Origin: Orientallactaga sibirica
Lineage: Eukaryota; Chordata; Mammalia; Rodentia; Dipodidae
Assembly (NCBI GenBank): GCA_036365145.1
Contig: JAEOAD010000603.1
Coordinates: 62,001 to 126,000, forward strand
Direction: 5' to 3'
DNA length: 64,000 nt
Shown: piece by piece, positions 1 through 11,900 of the stretch
Numbering within the stretch: the first letter of the stretch is position 1
Layout: every line of letters begins with the position of its first letter
Notes under the pieces: model-generated
Seen by the model: only the letters and a program-made list of their open reading frames with translations
The model's database searches: none
Told to the model about the DNA's origin: nothing
Program-made: the position numbers and the translations under genes

Positions 1-110
1 CAGTGCCTGTGTAAACCAGATGCACAAGGTGGTACATGCATCTGGAGTTCGTTTGCAGTGGATGGAGGCTCTGGTGCACCCATTTCTCTCTCTCTCTCTG
101 CATTTATCTC
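1..110 (+). repeat. B2-like SINE, 3' part, cut by window edge
   Basis: The sequence runs GCCAGATGCACAAGG-like, then GGAGTTCGTTTGCAGTGG, then a CT-rich tract. This is the 3' body of the abundant tRNA-headed SINE seen complete at 49173-49415. The tRNA-like head is missing because the window starts inside the element. Confidence 0.85.
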
Positions 111-118
111 TATAAAAA

Positions 119-120
<2 letters not shown>

Positions 121-169
<49 letters not shown>
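121..169. repeat. (TG)n microsatellite
   Basis: About 24 uninterrupted TG units follow the SINE tail, so it probably grew from the SINE 3' end. Confidence 0.95.
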
Positions 170-172
<3 letters not shown>

Positions 173-1138
173 ATGAGTTGTCTTTGTAGATCGAGTGTAC
201 ATTTGTCAGAGCCCCTAGTTTCTGGTGACAATGAGCCAGTTAGTTCGTAGACTTTCTCTTACAAAATGTATTAATTAGGCAGCTCAGAGTTGGTTGAAGT
301 TCAGAGCACCAATGCTGGGGACTTGTGGTACTAGGGTACCTTTGTCTCATAAGAGATAATTATGATAGCTATTTTAAATCCTTTGAGAATTTAAATATCT
401 GCTACTTTGTTGTTGTCATATGTTTATTATCTTTTGAGTCTGACTGTCCTTGTTCTCTGTATACCAGGTAATTTTGGATAGATTCTATTTATGTTACATA
501 TGACCTGGATCCATACACATCCTCATAAAGTGTTGGTTTGCTTATTTTATCAGGCAGTTGGGCAGGTCATGTTCAGACCAACACCACTTGTGTTGGAGAT
601 GCTAGTGTCATTTTGGTTTTCAGAGTACTTGTATTTTGTGGTGTGCGAAGGGGTGTTTCCATCCTTGCTTACAACAATCATGGGCAACTCACACTGCAGT
701 TCAGCTCTACATACTTTTCTATCACCTTTGAGTATATTCCATGCAGACAACAGGATGTGGGTGAGCCTGGGACTTGTATTTGTTCATATACAAATGCGGG
801 GGGATGCTCTTCTCTGTTAATCTCTGAGATCTTTTTTCAATGACTCCTTTCTTCCCCTGACCAGAAAATGGAGAATAGCATATGTAGTTCCAGCCTCTGT
901 TCTAATGTACAATTTCACTTGGCTGGGATGAAGTACAGGAGAAAGAAGGAAAAAAATGAATAATAAGGATGTCTGCCCCATACTCTGCATATCAAAAATG
1001 TCTTGTTCACATTACTCCCTTCCTTGAAACACGTTTCTCTCTGAATAGTAGGTGCCATGTGCTGTACTTGCTAAGTGCACTTCCTTAATTAGTGCTGACC
1101 ATGGGACAGGGCTGGGAAAGAAGAAATAAAAGAGGTGT

Positions 1139-1142
<4 letters not shown>
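170..1142. other. Intronic sequence, nothing recognised
   Basis: I see no coding exon, RNA gene or clear repeat. Short open frames of about 100 codons at 491-843 overlap in two frames and lack recognisable domains, so they look like chance. Confidence 0.5.

Positions 1143-1189
<47 letters not shown>
1143..1189. repeat. (CT)n microsatellite
   Basis: A pure CT run of about 23 units. Its translations (Ser-Leu or Arg-Glu repeats) are artefacts. Confidence 0.95.
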
Positions 1190-1195
<6 letters not shown>

Positions 1196-1681
1196 CTCAA
1201 CATAAGAGATTCTTTTCCTGGTCTTCTAACCAGAATAAATGGGCTTCTTTTGGAGTTTTTCCAGTCTGGCTTGGTCACCTTCAGCTCAATGCTAGGAAAC
1301 CAGGAAGGAATGAAGCCAGGAAACTCACCAACATTTCTGGTTTCTAGAAATTCTTGACTTAATATCTAGCTCACCTGCTGTTACTTATTTTTCAGAGTTT
1401 TACTTTTACATATTGGGCAGAGTGGGAAGGAGAAGCTGTCATGGACTTTTTCCACCTTGGCTGGCCCCAGTGAATAATTCATAATAATTGGCCAGGCAAC
1501 ATGGCCACCTAAGGACCTGGCTAAGGCTTGCAGTTCTGTGATTAATTGTCCCCTCAGAACTGCATGAAATCTTAGCATAGTTCCTCAGAATATAATGGAG
1601 AAGGATGATTTACCTGAAGCAATAGGAAAGAGATGTCAGGCACAAAGAATAACAAACATCTATTTATTCTAATAAAAATGA

Positions 1682-1828
1682 TTTTTTTTTCTGAGGTAGG
1701 GTCTCCGTCTAGCTAAGGCTGAACTGGAATTCATTATGTAGCCTCAGGGTGGCCTCAAACTCTTGGCAGTCCTCCTACCTCTGCCTCCTGAGTGCTGGGA
1801 TTAAAGGCATGTGCACCACGTCCTGCTC
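1682..1828 (-). repeat. B1 SINE
   Basis: It reads on the minus strand: T-rich tail first, GAGGTAGGGTCTC, GGCCTCAAACTC and then TGAGTGCTGGGATTAAAGGC. This is the 7SL-derived rodent B1 consensus with scattered substitutions. Confidence 0.9.
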
Positions 1829-1884
1829 AAAAGATGCCTTTTAATAGGTGGGGAAGTTTGTTTTCTTTTTTATTTATTCTCATT

Positions 1885-1886
1885 AA

Positions 1887-1932
<46 letters not shown>

Positions 1933-2146
1933 TTCATTTAAGAGAGAGAGGGGAAAAGAGAGAGGAGAGAGAGAGAGAGAGAGAGGGAGAATGAATATGG
2001 GTGTGCCAGGGACTCCAGCCACTGCAAATGAACTCCAGATACATGTGCCACCTTGTGCCTCTGGCTTATGTGGGCACTGGGGAATTGAACATGGGTCCTT
2101 AGGCTTGAATGAAGTACCTTAACTGCTAAGCCATCTCTCCAGCCCT
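1885..2146 (-). repeat. B2-like SINE with (TTTA)n and (GA)n tail
   Basis: On the minus strand the element starts with AGGGCTGGAGAGATGGCTTA at 2146 and ends in a GA-rich stretch and a (TTTA)n run at 1890-1934. It is a full-length copy. Confidence 0.88.
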
Positions 2147-2215
2147 GAAATTTGTTTTCTAAGAAGTGTTGTTATGACAGGAGATACTAGTGGGATTAAA
2201 CTCTTCCTTTTAAAA

Positions 2216-2420
2216 ATATTTTATTTATTTATTTACTTGCAAGCAGAGAAAGAGAGATAAATAGACAATGGGTGCTCCAGGGCATAGTGCCACTGCAAGT
2301 GAACTCCAGATGCATGTGGCACATTGTGCATCCAGCTTTACATGGATACTGGGGAATGGAATCCAGGTTGTTAGGCTTTGTAGACAAGTACCATAACCAC
2401 TGAGCTGTCTCCCCAGCCCT
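2216..2420 (-). repeat. B2-like SINE, diverged
   Basis: Same family and orientation as its neighbour 70 bp upstream: head near 2420, then the GGAGTTCACTTGCAGTGGC-type core, and a TTTATTTATTT-like tail near 2220. Confidence 0.82.
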
Positions 2421-3230
2421 TCTCTTCCCTTTAAAAAAAAAATTCTTTTGAGAGATTCTTATGGAGCCAGTTGAGTACAAATGAACTTAGATCTCTAGAG
2501 TATTTTTATTTAGCTCATAAAACTTGTGAGGAAAAAATGGTTTTAGATGTTAAAGTTTTTAGAGCCACTTATGTATGCTATTTCTGTAGACACTTTCATA
2601 CAAATAAGGCTCAATTTCAAGTGTCAGCATGGACAAGAATAAGCTTTTGAATTTAAATTGCATTTTTTATAAATTCCTTTCATCTGAATTCTTCTAGTGG
2701 CTTAGTTGAATTCAAATGGGGAGCTGCTCTTCTACAGCCAAATTGTAATGTCAGAAAAGCATGATGTCTATGCTCATAACCTGTTTATTTTCTCCCACTC
2801 TACTCTTCCAGTATTGATCCACTGTGGAGCAGAATCCTTCTTGTCTCTGGGTGAATGAGTAGTACTTAAACTCTAGATCTTCCTCAGAATTTATCTAACT
2901 TGTCTTATGACCTTGCCTTTACACCTAGGAGATTAACATCCCTGAGGTGATAGTAAATGGTGAAATAATCCTTCTGTGTTATCCTGTGAATTTTGGCCTT
3001 TCCCAACAGGTACTTTATCATGAAGTTAGGAGACGTAAAAATATTTTTTGTGTCGTAGCAAAGGAATTTCCTAAACTTAGGGAAAGTAATACATTTTAAC
3101 TGTGGAAACATTGGAAAATACAGAATGGTGTAAGAGAAACTAACATAATTAAATTCAATATTTATTCAACTGTCATCCATCTTAAGAGCTCATTTGGAGG
3201 TTCTAGCAGGGGAGCCTAGATTGTGTATTC
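2421..3230. other. Intronic sequence, nothing recognised
   Basis: AT-rich sequence without a recognisable exon or repeat; short minus-strand open frames only. Confidence 0.45.
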
Positions 3231-3232
3231 TT

Positions 3233-3900
3233 TCTTTAAAAAACTTCTTATTGATAATATTCATACATATATACAATGTACCATGATCATGGGCTCTTCC
3301 CACCACCTTCCCTTTGCCCCCTCCACTGAGTCCCTTCTTTCCATCTAGTCCCTCTTATTTATGTATGTACAAAATATATTTAGAATTTAGTCACACTGTC
3401 TCCCTCTGTATTTTTCCTACCTTGACCCCTACTCCTTTCTCTGTCTCCTTTATCTTTCAAACTTGTCCCTCTAATATTTTAAATTGATTATTAATTTTAT
3501 TTTATGATCCTGTAAGGTACTGATCATATTCCCATCAGATTATACTCTTATATCCTCTCTCTCTTTTCCCAAATCCACTAAGGGCCCTCCTTGGTGGGGT
3601 TTTTGATATTCCCCATAGGGTCATAAATAAATTAGTCAGTGGAGAGGGGACGATGCCACAGGATACTCTTTCCCATCCTGTGGTTCTTAACAATCTTGCT
3701 GCCCCCTCTTCCACAATGTTCCCTGAGCCTTGATGAATGTGCTATAAGACACACCTATTGTGGTAAGCTTTCTGCAATTTCTGAATTTCTGATTTTACAT
3801 TCTTGATTAAAGAATGTTTTTCCTCTACTGGGGAAGGTTGTCTTCATTAACTAGACACATAGTTTTGGAATGGATGCACATGGAGCCACCAGAGGAAGAT
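3233..3900 (-). mobile_element. L1 3'-UTR fragment (Lx-like)
   Basis: The phrase CTTATTGATAATATTCATAC, then TATACAATGTACCATGATCA and a pyrimidine-rich block with CCCTCTTCCACAATG match the antisense of rodent L1 3' UTRs as I remember them. No ORF2 portion is attached, so this is a strongly 5'-truncated copy. The right border is uncertain. Confidence 0.6.
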
Positions 3901-4053
3901 ACACCTGGTGATCAACGAGGAGACAGATGTTGCAGTTACATTGAACTTGTATTTTCTCATCTATCTTTTGACGTGTATGCTTGTAGTCATCTTTCCACAT
4001 GTTTGGATGTTGTTATATAATAGAAACTAGTATCATTTGCAGAGCAAGAGAGA

Positions 4054-4083
4054 CACTCTGGTACACTCTGGTACACTCTGGTA
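4054..4083. repeat. 10-bp direct repeat, three exact copies
   Basis: The unit CACTCTGGTA occurs three times in tandem; a short local duplication. Confidence 0.9.
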
Positions 4084-4307
4084 CTTCTCTTCAAGCTGTG
4101 TCCCTCTTCCTTCTCTGAATTCTGTGTGACCATGGGCATGTCGTGACCCTTTTTGTTCTGTATTCTAGGTGATGGGACTTGGAATTACATTTCTAAACAG
4201 ACTGAGATTACTTTTCCCACATCCACTCCTCTGATTACAGACAGTGCCAGTGTGGGAAGAATAATCAAAGTGGAGCATAGGAATGGAACAGGAAGGAGAA
4301 GAGTCTG

Positions 4308-4392
4308 GAGGAGCATCTCAGTGGTAGAGTACTTGAAAAGTATGTGGAAGGCCCTTGGGTTTCACTCCCAGCACCAAAACAGATAAAAGGAC
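4308..4392 (+). repeat. ID-type SINE
   Basis: It reads GGAGCATCTCAGTGGTAGAG, then GGGTTTCACTCCCAGCACC and an A-rich tail. This is the BC1/tRNA-Ala-derived ID core with A- and B-box-like segments, old and diverged. Confidence 0.7.
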
Positions 4393-4970
4393 AAGAAAGG
4401 AAAGAAAGAAAGAGGTGAAATAGAAGAAGAGGGGAGGAGAAAGGTAGAAAAGGTAGGGTCTCTTCAACTTATACCTTGCTATGGTCCTGCAAATATTAGA
4501 AATGGACCTGAAAGAGAACTTGTTAAATAGTGATTTATTCTTACACAGATTGCAATATGTTATTTATCAAGTATAAGGCAGAGAGAGCCTTCCAGACAGA
4601 GAAAAATTCTTGGAGGCAAGGAAAAGAATAGCTTATTTAATCCACTAGATTCAATGCTTCATGCATGGAAAAGGTCCAGAAATGAACATTGGAGCAGACA
4701 GAAGATAAATCAGGAAAAACCTGTCATTTTATGTTGAGCTTATGAGATTTATCCTCAGACCAATGAAAGGGCATGCTGGGTTTTGAGTAGGGATTACATA
4801 ATGAGATACTGGCTCTAGAACTGGCTATGGAGTGTGGGTATGCTTAAGGGATTAGAAGCAGGGAGGCCTCTTGAGCTATTGGCAGTAGTCACCCAGGTAG
4901 GAGGAGACATTGATTGCTGGAAACTGAGCAGTGGCCATAAGGCTGACTTTGTCTCCATGTAAGACCAGTG
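4393..4970. other. Intronic sequence, nothing recognised
   Basis: Purine-rich start (GGAAAGAAAG tract) after the ID tail; no exon or known repeat recognised. Confidence 0.4.
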
Positions 4971-4971
4971 T

Positions 4972-5351
4972 AGCAGACAGCTTCAGGTTCGCTGAGATGA
5001 ACTTCCAGACCAGGCACGGTTATGGAGGAAGGGATATTATTTATTGAAGCTTACAGATCCGGGGAAGTTCCATAATGGCAGAAGAAGCTGGCCTGTCTTC
5101 ACAGGACCAGGCAAGGGAGCAAAAGCCCCCAGCCACACAGCACTCAGAGCAAAACTACAGCCAAAAGCCACAGCACACTTAGGAACTCCAACTAGGCACA
5201 CTTTGCATATCTTTACAATGGAATCTCAAACCATCACCACACCTTAAGACTGGCCTGCAGTGACATTGCCTCCAGCAAGGTGACTACAGATGCAAACTAC
5301 AAACTAATAAAACACTAAATATTTTGGGGCCATATATTCAAACTACTACAA
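4972..5351 (-). mobile_element. MaLR-like solo LTR
   Basis: On the minus strand it starts TTGTAGTAGTTTGAATATAT, a typical MaLR start, and has a TTTATT (AATAAA on its own strand) near 5040. It lacks a recognisable internal part. Old and diverged. Confidence 0.6.
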
Positions 5352-7337
5352 CCAGGCTATGGCTGAAATGAAGTGGGAAAATGATAATTGTTTTTGAAGT
5401 CTTATAAGGCTCTACAATGCTAATATTATTATCACTGACAGTAATAATTATCTTATGGATATGTTAGATCCCAGCTCATCTCAATTCTAGGATAAACAGG
5501 TGTGGAGATCTGTTGAAATCCTATGGGAAAGGTACCAGTGTGAGATCAGAAGCTCTGAAGATGCCTTTGGGAGAGCAGGAAGGTAGGGCTGTCAGTTTGA
5601 GGCAGTGATCTAATTGGAAAAGACAGTGCTGTTGCAGTTAACTGGAGTATCCCTGGGTGGAGCTAAGTGGTTAGATGTTTGCCCAGTCCCATTTTGAGGA
5701 CACATCTTTCTTTCCTCTTCCTGTACTAGATACCTCTTAATCTGTAACCTTCCTAGTTCCATACGTCTAGAGGAAGTAGATTTTTCCCCCTCTTACTAGA
5801 CTTTGGAAGGAACCCAGGGAGCCTACATTCTTAAACATTTTCAACCAGTCTTCTGTTTCTAGATCTATTTCTTCCCTCTGATTCCTAAAGAATATGATGA
5901 CCTCTATTCCGAGTCTTCAGCTCATCTCAGCTTTCTTGTTATTACCGGTACAGCCTTGAGATTTCAGATTTTCTTGCTTTGATAAGTCAATTACTTAATG
6001 TTTTTGTTATATTTGTTGACACCTTCATCTATTGCCACTTCTACTTCTTGTCCTATTTTTGAGCCTGCAATATTTCCACTCTTTTATTCTGCTCCCTTTA
6101 CATATGTCTACATTATTCTATAGGTGTGTGAGAACCAGAGATAAGCACATTTAGTTCAGCAAGTTTACTTGTAATTAAATACCATGTGCTTAAGGGCTTT
6201 CTTTTACAAGGGTGTACATTTTCTTCACAGTCCTATATGGGGGTTATTCATATTCATATTTCCTCAGCAATGGTCATGATGTTGAATATTCACATTCTGA
6301 AAAGTTCTCTGGAAATACATGGTTAATAAATGTGGTTGGTTTCTTTTTATTAAGAGTTATGAAAATGCAGGATATGGATTACATGAAGTATAACTGTTTC
6401 TTTGAAAGATTAAGAGGTACCTGAGTTAGTTGAGTCAGTCAGGGTCTTACATTAAGGAATTTATCAGGCAGGGGAGGTTGAGATCTAGACGTGTTCTACT
6501 TCACTGCATGGTCCTTCACAAAATGGACCATGCGAGGAACATCTAATAAACGGAGTTGTCCTAAGACACAAAGACCATGCACTTTTACTCACATTAAAAT
6601 ATAAATACAAGAGAACAGGAACTTGACAATTTTTGTTTCTGGTTGTGCCTTCAGCATCTGCACAATGATACATGTGAGGTGCTAAAAAAAAAAAACCCTC
6701 ATATTGTTTAAAAAGACAAGCACTGAATACAAAGTTTTTCAAAATATTTCCTCAAAATATCATATCCATAAATGAAGAGAAAAGGATGTCTCATAAATAG
6801 ATCAAATATATGTTACTTTACTTAGCAGTAGGTTTCTATGGTAACATCATGTTCCTTTTATAAAAGAAAATCTGAATATAAATAGTACTGCACAGTTCTA
6901 TTGAGCTCATGTACTTGATAATGTAGACAAAAGGAGCTACTATAAAGTGTTCGTGCATGCGCTTTCCTGCATAGCACAAGGAGGTCTGCTCACTTGTTTG
7001 AACTAGAGTAGAAATATTTATGTCAGGCACTACAGTTTTATACGTCTCCTTTTTATTTCTCAACGGAGTGTAGACAATGATTTGCTGAGCATTTATATTC
7101 AGGAACCCTTCTCCCAGGGGAGTTGCAGCCTCCAGTATGAGGTAATGGTGTGAAAAATTCAGAGAAGGAACTATACATGAATAAATGAAGTATAGAAAAT
7201 GAATTGTGTCTTTTTTTTTGTATCCCATCTCTTGTGTTCTTGTAATAGAGACATTTTCTCTGCTTTGAAGCCTAAGCCCACCTACTATTGCCTTTATTTT
7301 TGGGATTTTATACTAGCATTTGTGGTCACCTTCTGTA
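5352..7337. other. Intronic sequence, nothing recognised
   Basis: Two kilobases with no recognised repeat. The longest open frame (130 codons, minus, 6836-7228) has no domain I recognise, no splice-supported extension and no conserved match known to me; treated as chance. Confidence 0.4.
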
Positions 7338-8428
7338 TCTTTTATTTATTTATTTATTTAAAAAAATTTTATTGACAACTTCTATACTTACAATAAACCA
7401 TATTTCCCTCCCCTACCCCCATTCCTCTTCAGAACTAGACTCTCCATCATATCCCCACCCTCTCTTCGTTAGTCTCTCTTAATTTGATGTCATCATCTTT
7501 TTCTCCTATTATGAGGATCTAGCAAAGGTATTGCTAGGCACTGCAAGGTCATGGATATTGAGGCCAATTTCTGTCAGATCAGTTGCATTGTAAGGAGTCG
7601 TATCCTTCCTTTTGTTCTTACATTCTTTCCGACCCCTCTTCCAAAATGGACCCTGAGCCTTGGAGGCGGTGATAGAGATGTTTTAGGGCTGGACACTCCT
7701 CTGTCCCTTCTTCTCAGCGCTATGTTGCCTTTTGGGTCATCCTAGTAGTCATCTCCATCTGAAAAGAGAAACTTTCTCTAACCAGAAATGAGAGTAGCAT
7801 TAATATGTGAATATGAACATTAAGTGTAGTGCTTTCAGGGCATTTTGGTGGGAATAATATAGACATTTAGCCAGACAAGAGCAGGCTTTATACCCCTAAG
7901 GCTCATGACCTCCCCTGCCATAGACTTTTGATTAGATTTTTCAGTACCAAGCATGTATTCCCTCCCATAGAGCGGGCCTTCAGTCCAATTAGGGAGCATT
8001 TGGTTTACCCAAGATCAGACATGCCACGATCACACCTGTTCCTTCTTTGGGCCTGTCAGGCAAAACTTGAGGTTTCAGTGTCCACTTTTTTCACTGCTGA
8101 TGACTTCTGTCTCCCATATGGCTGCATGCAGTGCAGCTTTTTCCAGCTTTCAGTTGGCTGGTCTACAGAGAGAAGGTTTTCTGCTCAGCACCAGCTTGCT
8201 TTCTCAGTGACCTTGACACTCAGGCAAGTGAGGTCTTCAGCAATAGGGTCTTCCTATCTGTTTCTCAAGAGAAACCAAGAGCTTTGGCAATAGAATTTAA
8301 TGTTTTGGAGGCTACCGGGACCTCCCTGGCCAACAACTCCCAGGAAGGCATCCCATCCAAGGCACTGAAAATTTTCTAGTAACAATCTATAGCTTCTGGA
8401 TGTGCCATTATTCAAAAAAGTAGGTTTA

Positions 8429-8572
8429 GCTGGGCATGGTGGTGCATGCCTTTAATCCCAGCACTCAGGAGGCAGAGGTAGGAGGATCGCCAAGAGTTCA
8501 AGGCCACCCTGAGACTACATAGTGAATTTCAGGTCAGCCTGGGCTAGAGTAAGACCCTACCTTGGAAAAAAG
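8429..8572 (+). repeat. B1 SINE inserted in L1 3' UTR, with target duplication
   Basis: Starts GCTGGGCATGGTGGTGCATG and runs to an A-rich tail. The 13-bp direct repeat AAAAGTAGGTTTA flanks it at 8416-8428 and 8573-8585, which proves retrotransposition into the older L1. Confidence 0.95.
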
Positions 8573-8918
8573 AAAAGTAGGTTTACCTAAGTCTTATTCA
8601 GAAAATCTTGAATTTTGATTGACCCTCCCCCTGCCCTTCTTTACACATTCTCTTCTCCTGGCCTGGCTTAGACCTTTCCCCTTGCTGTAATCTGTATTTC
8701 TACTTACTTGTATATAATACCATCCCCTTAAGTCCTTCCTACTCCTCCCTCCATTATAGCCTTTTTCTTGTTTACTAGCCTCTGTTACTGATTTTTGGAT
8801 CCAGTTTACACACAAGTCTATACATTTGTAGCTAGGATCCACATATGAGAGAGAACATGCAATGTTTGGCTTTCTGGGTCTGGATTACCTCACTTAGTAT
8901 AATCCTTTCCAGATCCAA

Positions 8919-11900
8919 TCATTTCGCTGCAAATTTCATAATTTCATTTTTTGTTACCACTGAATAGAACTCCATTGTGTAAATGTACCACATTTTTATT
9001 ATCCATTCATCTGTGGAGGGCCATCTAGGCTGGTTCCATTTCCTAGCTATTGTGAATAGAGCAGCAATAAACATGGTTGTGCAAGTATCTCTAAGGTAGT
9101 GAGAAGAGTCCCTTGGATATATGCCTAGGAGTGCTATAGCTGGATCATGTGGTAAATCTATTTTTAGCAATCTCAAGAACCTCCACACTGATTTCCACAA
9201 TGGCTGGACCAGATTACATGCCCACCAACAGTGTAGAAGTGTTCCTCTTTTTCCATATCCTCACCAACACTTATTGTCATTTGTTTTCTTGATGGTAGCC
9301 ATTACGACAGGAGTGAGATGGAATCTCAAAGAAGTTTAATTTGCATTTCCCTGATGGCTAAGAATGTAGAACAGTTTTTTAGATGTTTATATGCCATCTG
9401 TATTTCTTCTTCTGAGAATTCTCTATTTAGTTCCATAGCCCATTTTTTAACTGGTATGTTTGATTTCTTCTTGTTCTCTTTTTTGAGTTCTTTGTATATT
9501 CTGGATATTAATCCTCTGTCAGATGTATTGCTGGCAAAGATTTTCTCCCATTCTGTAGGGTGTCTCTTTGCTCTATTCACAGTGTCCTTTGGTGTACAAA
9601 AACTTTGCAATTTCATGAGATCCCAGTGGTTGATTAGTGGTTTTATTTCCTGAGCAATTGGGGTTATATTCAGAAAGTCATTGCCTATGCCAATATGTTG
9701 AAGGGTTTCCCCTACCTTTTCCTGTAGCAGTTTCAGAGTTTCAGGTCTGATATTAAGGTCTCTGATCCACTTGGACTTGATTCTTGTGCATAGAGAGAGA
9801 CAAGGATCTATTTTCATCCTTCTACATACAGATATCCAGTTTTCCCAGCATCATGTGTTGAAGAGGCTATCTTTTCTCCAATGAATATTTTTGGCATTTT
9901 AAAAAAAAATCAGGTGGCTGTAGCTGCCTGGATTTATATTTGGGTCTTCTATTCTGTTCCATTGATATACATGTCTGTCCTTGTGCCAGTACCATGCTGT
10001 TTTTATTACTATAGCTTTGTAATATAACTTAAAATCGGGTATGATGATACCAACAGCCTGATTTTTGTTGCCCAAAATTATTTTGGCTATTCAAGGTTTT
10101 TTGTGCTTCCAGATGAATTTTAGGATTGTCTTTTTTATTTTTGTTAAGAACGCTATTGGACTTCTAATGGGGATTGCATTCAATGTGTAGATTGCTTTTG
10201 GTAAGATTGAAAATTTCACAATATTGATTCTTCCAATCCAAGAATATGGGATGTCTTTCCATTTCTTTGTGTTTCTGCAATTTTTCACTTGAGTTTTTTA
10301 AAGTTCTCATTGTAGAGATCCTTCACTTCCTTGGCTTATTCCAAGCTACATTTTTTGAGGCAATTGCAAATGGGACAGATTCCCTGATTTCATCTTCTGC
10401 ATGTTTGCTGTTAGTATATAAAAAAGCTACTGATTTCTGTGGGCTTATTTTGTATCCTGCTATATTGCTAAAAGAGTTTATTAGATCTAACAGTTTGCTG
10501 GTAGAGTCTTTAGGGTCTGTTATGTATAGAATCATACATCTGCAAATAATTGTAATTTGATCTCTTCCTTTCCAATTTATATCCCTTTTATGAGTGTCTC
10601 TTGCCTATTGCTTATAGCTAAGACTTCCAGTACTATATTAAATAAAAGTTGGGAAAGTGGACACCCTTGTCTTGTTCCTGAATTTAGTGGAAAAGCTTCA
10701 TGTTTTTCCCTATTTATTATTAATTTGGCTATAGGTTTGTCCTAAATAGCTTTTATTATGTTGAGATATGTTCCTTCTATTCCCAGTTTCTGTAATATTT
10801 TTACCATGAAGGGATGTTGGATTTTTTCAAATGCCTTTTCTGCATCTATTGAGATGATCATGTGATTTTTGTCCTTCAGACCATTTATATGGTGTATTAC
10901 ATTTATTGATATGCATTTGTTGAACCATCCCTGTATCACTGTGATAAAGCCTACTTGGTCGGGGTGAATAATCTTTCTCATATATTCTTGTACTCTGTGA
11001 ATATTTTGTTGACAATTTTTGCATCTATGTTCATGAGGGAGATTTGTCTGTAATTTTCTTTTTTTTCTGTCTTTGTCTGGTTTTGCTATTAGGTTGATGC
11101 TGGCTTCATAGGAGTTTGGTAGAATTCCTTCCTTTTCTATTTTATGAAAAAGTTTGAGAAGCAGTGGTGTTAATTATTCCATGAATGTCTGGTAAAATTC
11201 AGCAGTAAATCTATCTGGGCCTGGAAGTTTTTTAGTTGGGAGACTTTTTTTTAACTGCTTAGATCTCTGTAGTTGTTATAGGTCTATTTAAATTGTTTAT
11301 CTCATCTTGATTTAATTTTGGTAGGACATATGAATCAAGGAAATCATCCATTTCTTTTAAATTTTCAAACTTAGAGGCATATATATTCTTAAAGTATGTC
11401 TGTATGATTTCCTGAATTTCTTTGGTATCTGTTGTGATGTTGCCTTTTTCATCTCTAATTTTATTAATTTTTGTCTCTTCTCTCTTTCTTCGGGTCAGAT
11501 TTGCTAAGGATTTATCAATCTTGTTTATCCTTTCAAAGAACCGACTCTTTGTTTCATTGATTCTTTGGATTTATTTTTGGTTTCTATGTCATTAATTTCT
11601 GCCCTAATATTTATTATTTCTTTCCTTCTATGTTGCGCCCCACGTTGGGCACCCGTTGCCGGTGCTTTTTTCCTCCACCACCAGCAGGTAGAGCGGAAGA
11701 GAGAGAGAACCGGGCCAGCCGCTTCTCTCGAGGCTGAGTGGGAAGGTGGGTGTCGCAGCTCAAAAAACCTCCCCAAGCCACTGGGGAAAAGAAAACCATA
11801 TTGAGCCGGAAGTCCGTCTGGTGGAAAAAATCTCCTTTATGGTCATGGGGAGGTATTTATATATTTTGAGGAGGAGGGTGGGAAGAGAGGATGAGAGAAA

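Noticed and set aside
1135..1347. Ser-Leu repeat protein frame over the CT run
   Set aside because: Pure dinucleotide repeat; open in several frames by composition.
6836..7228. 130-codon open frame on the minus strand
   Set aside because: No recognised domain, low-complexity hydrophobic and charged mixture, no splice support; expected by chance in AT-rich DNA.
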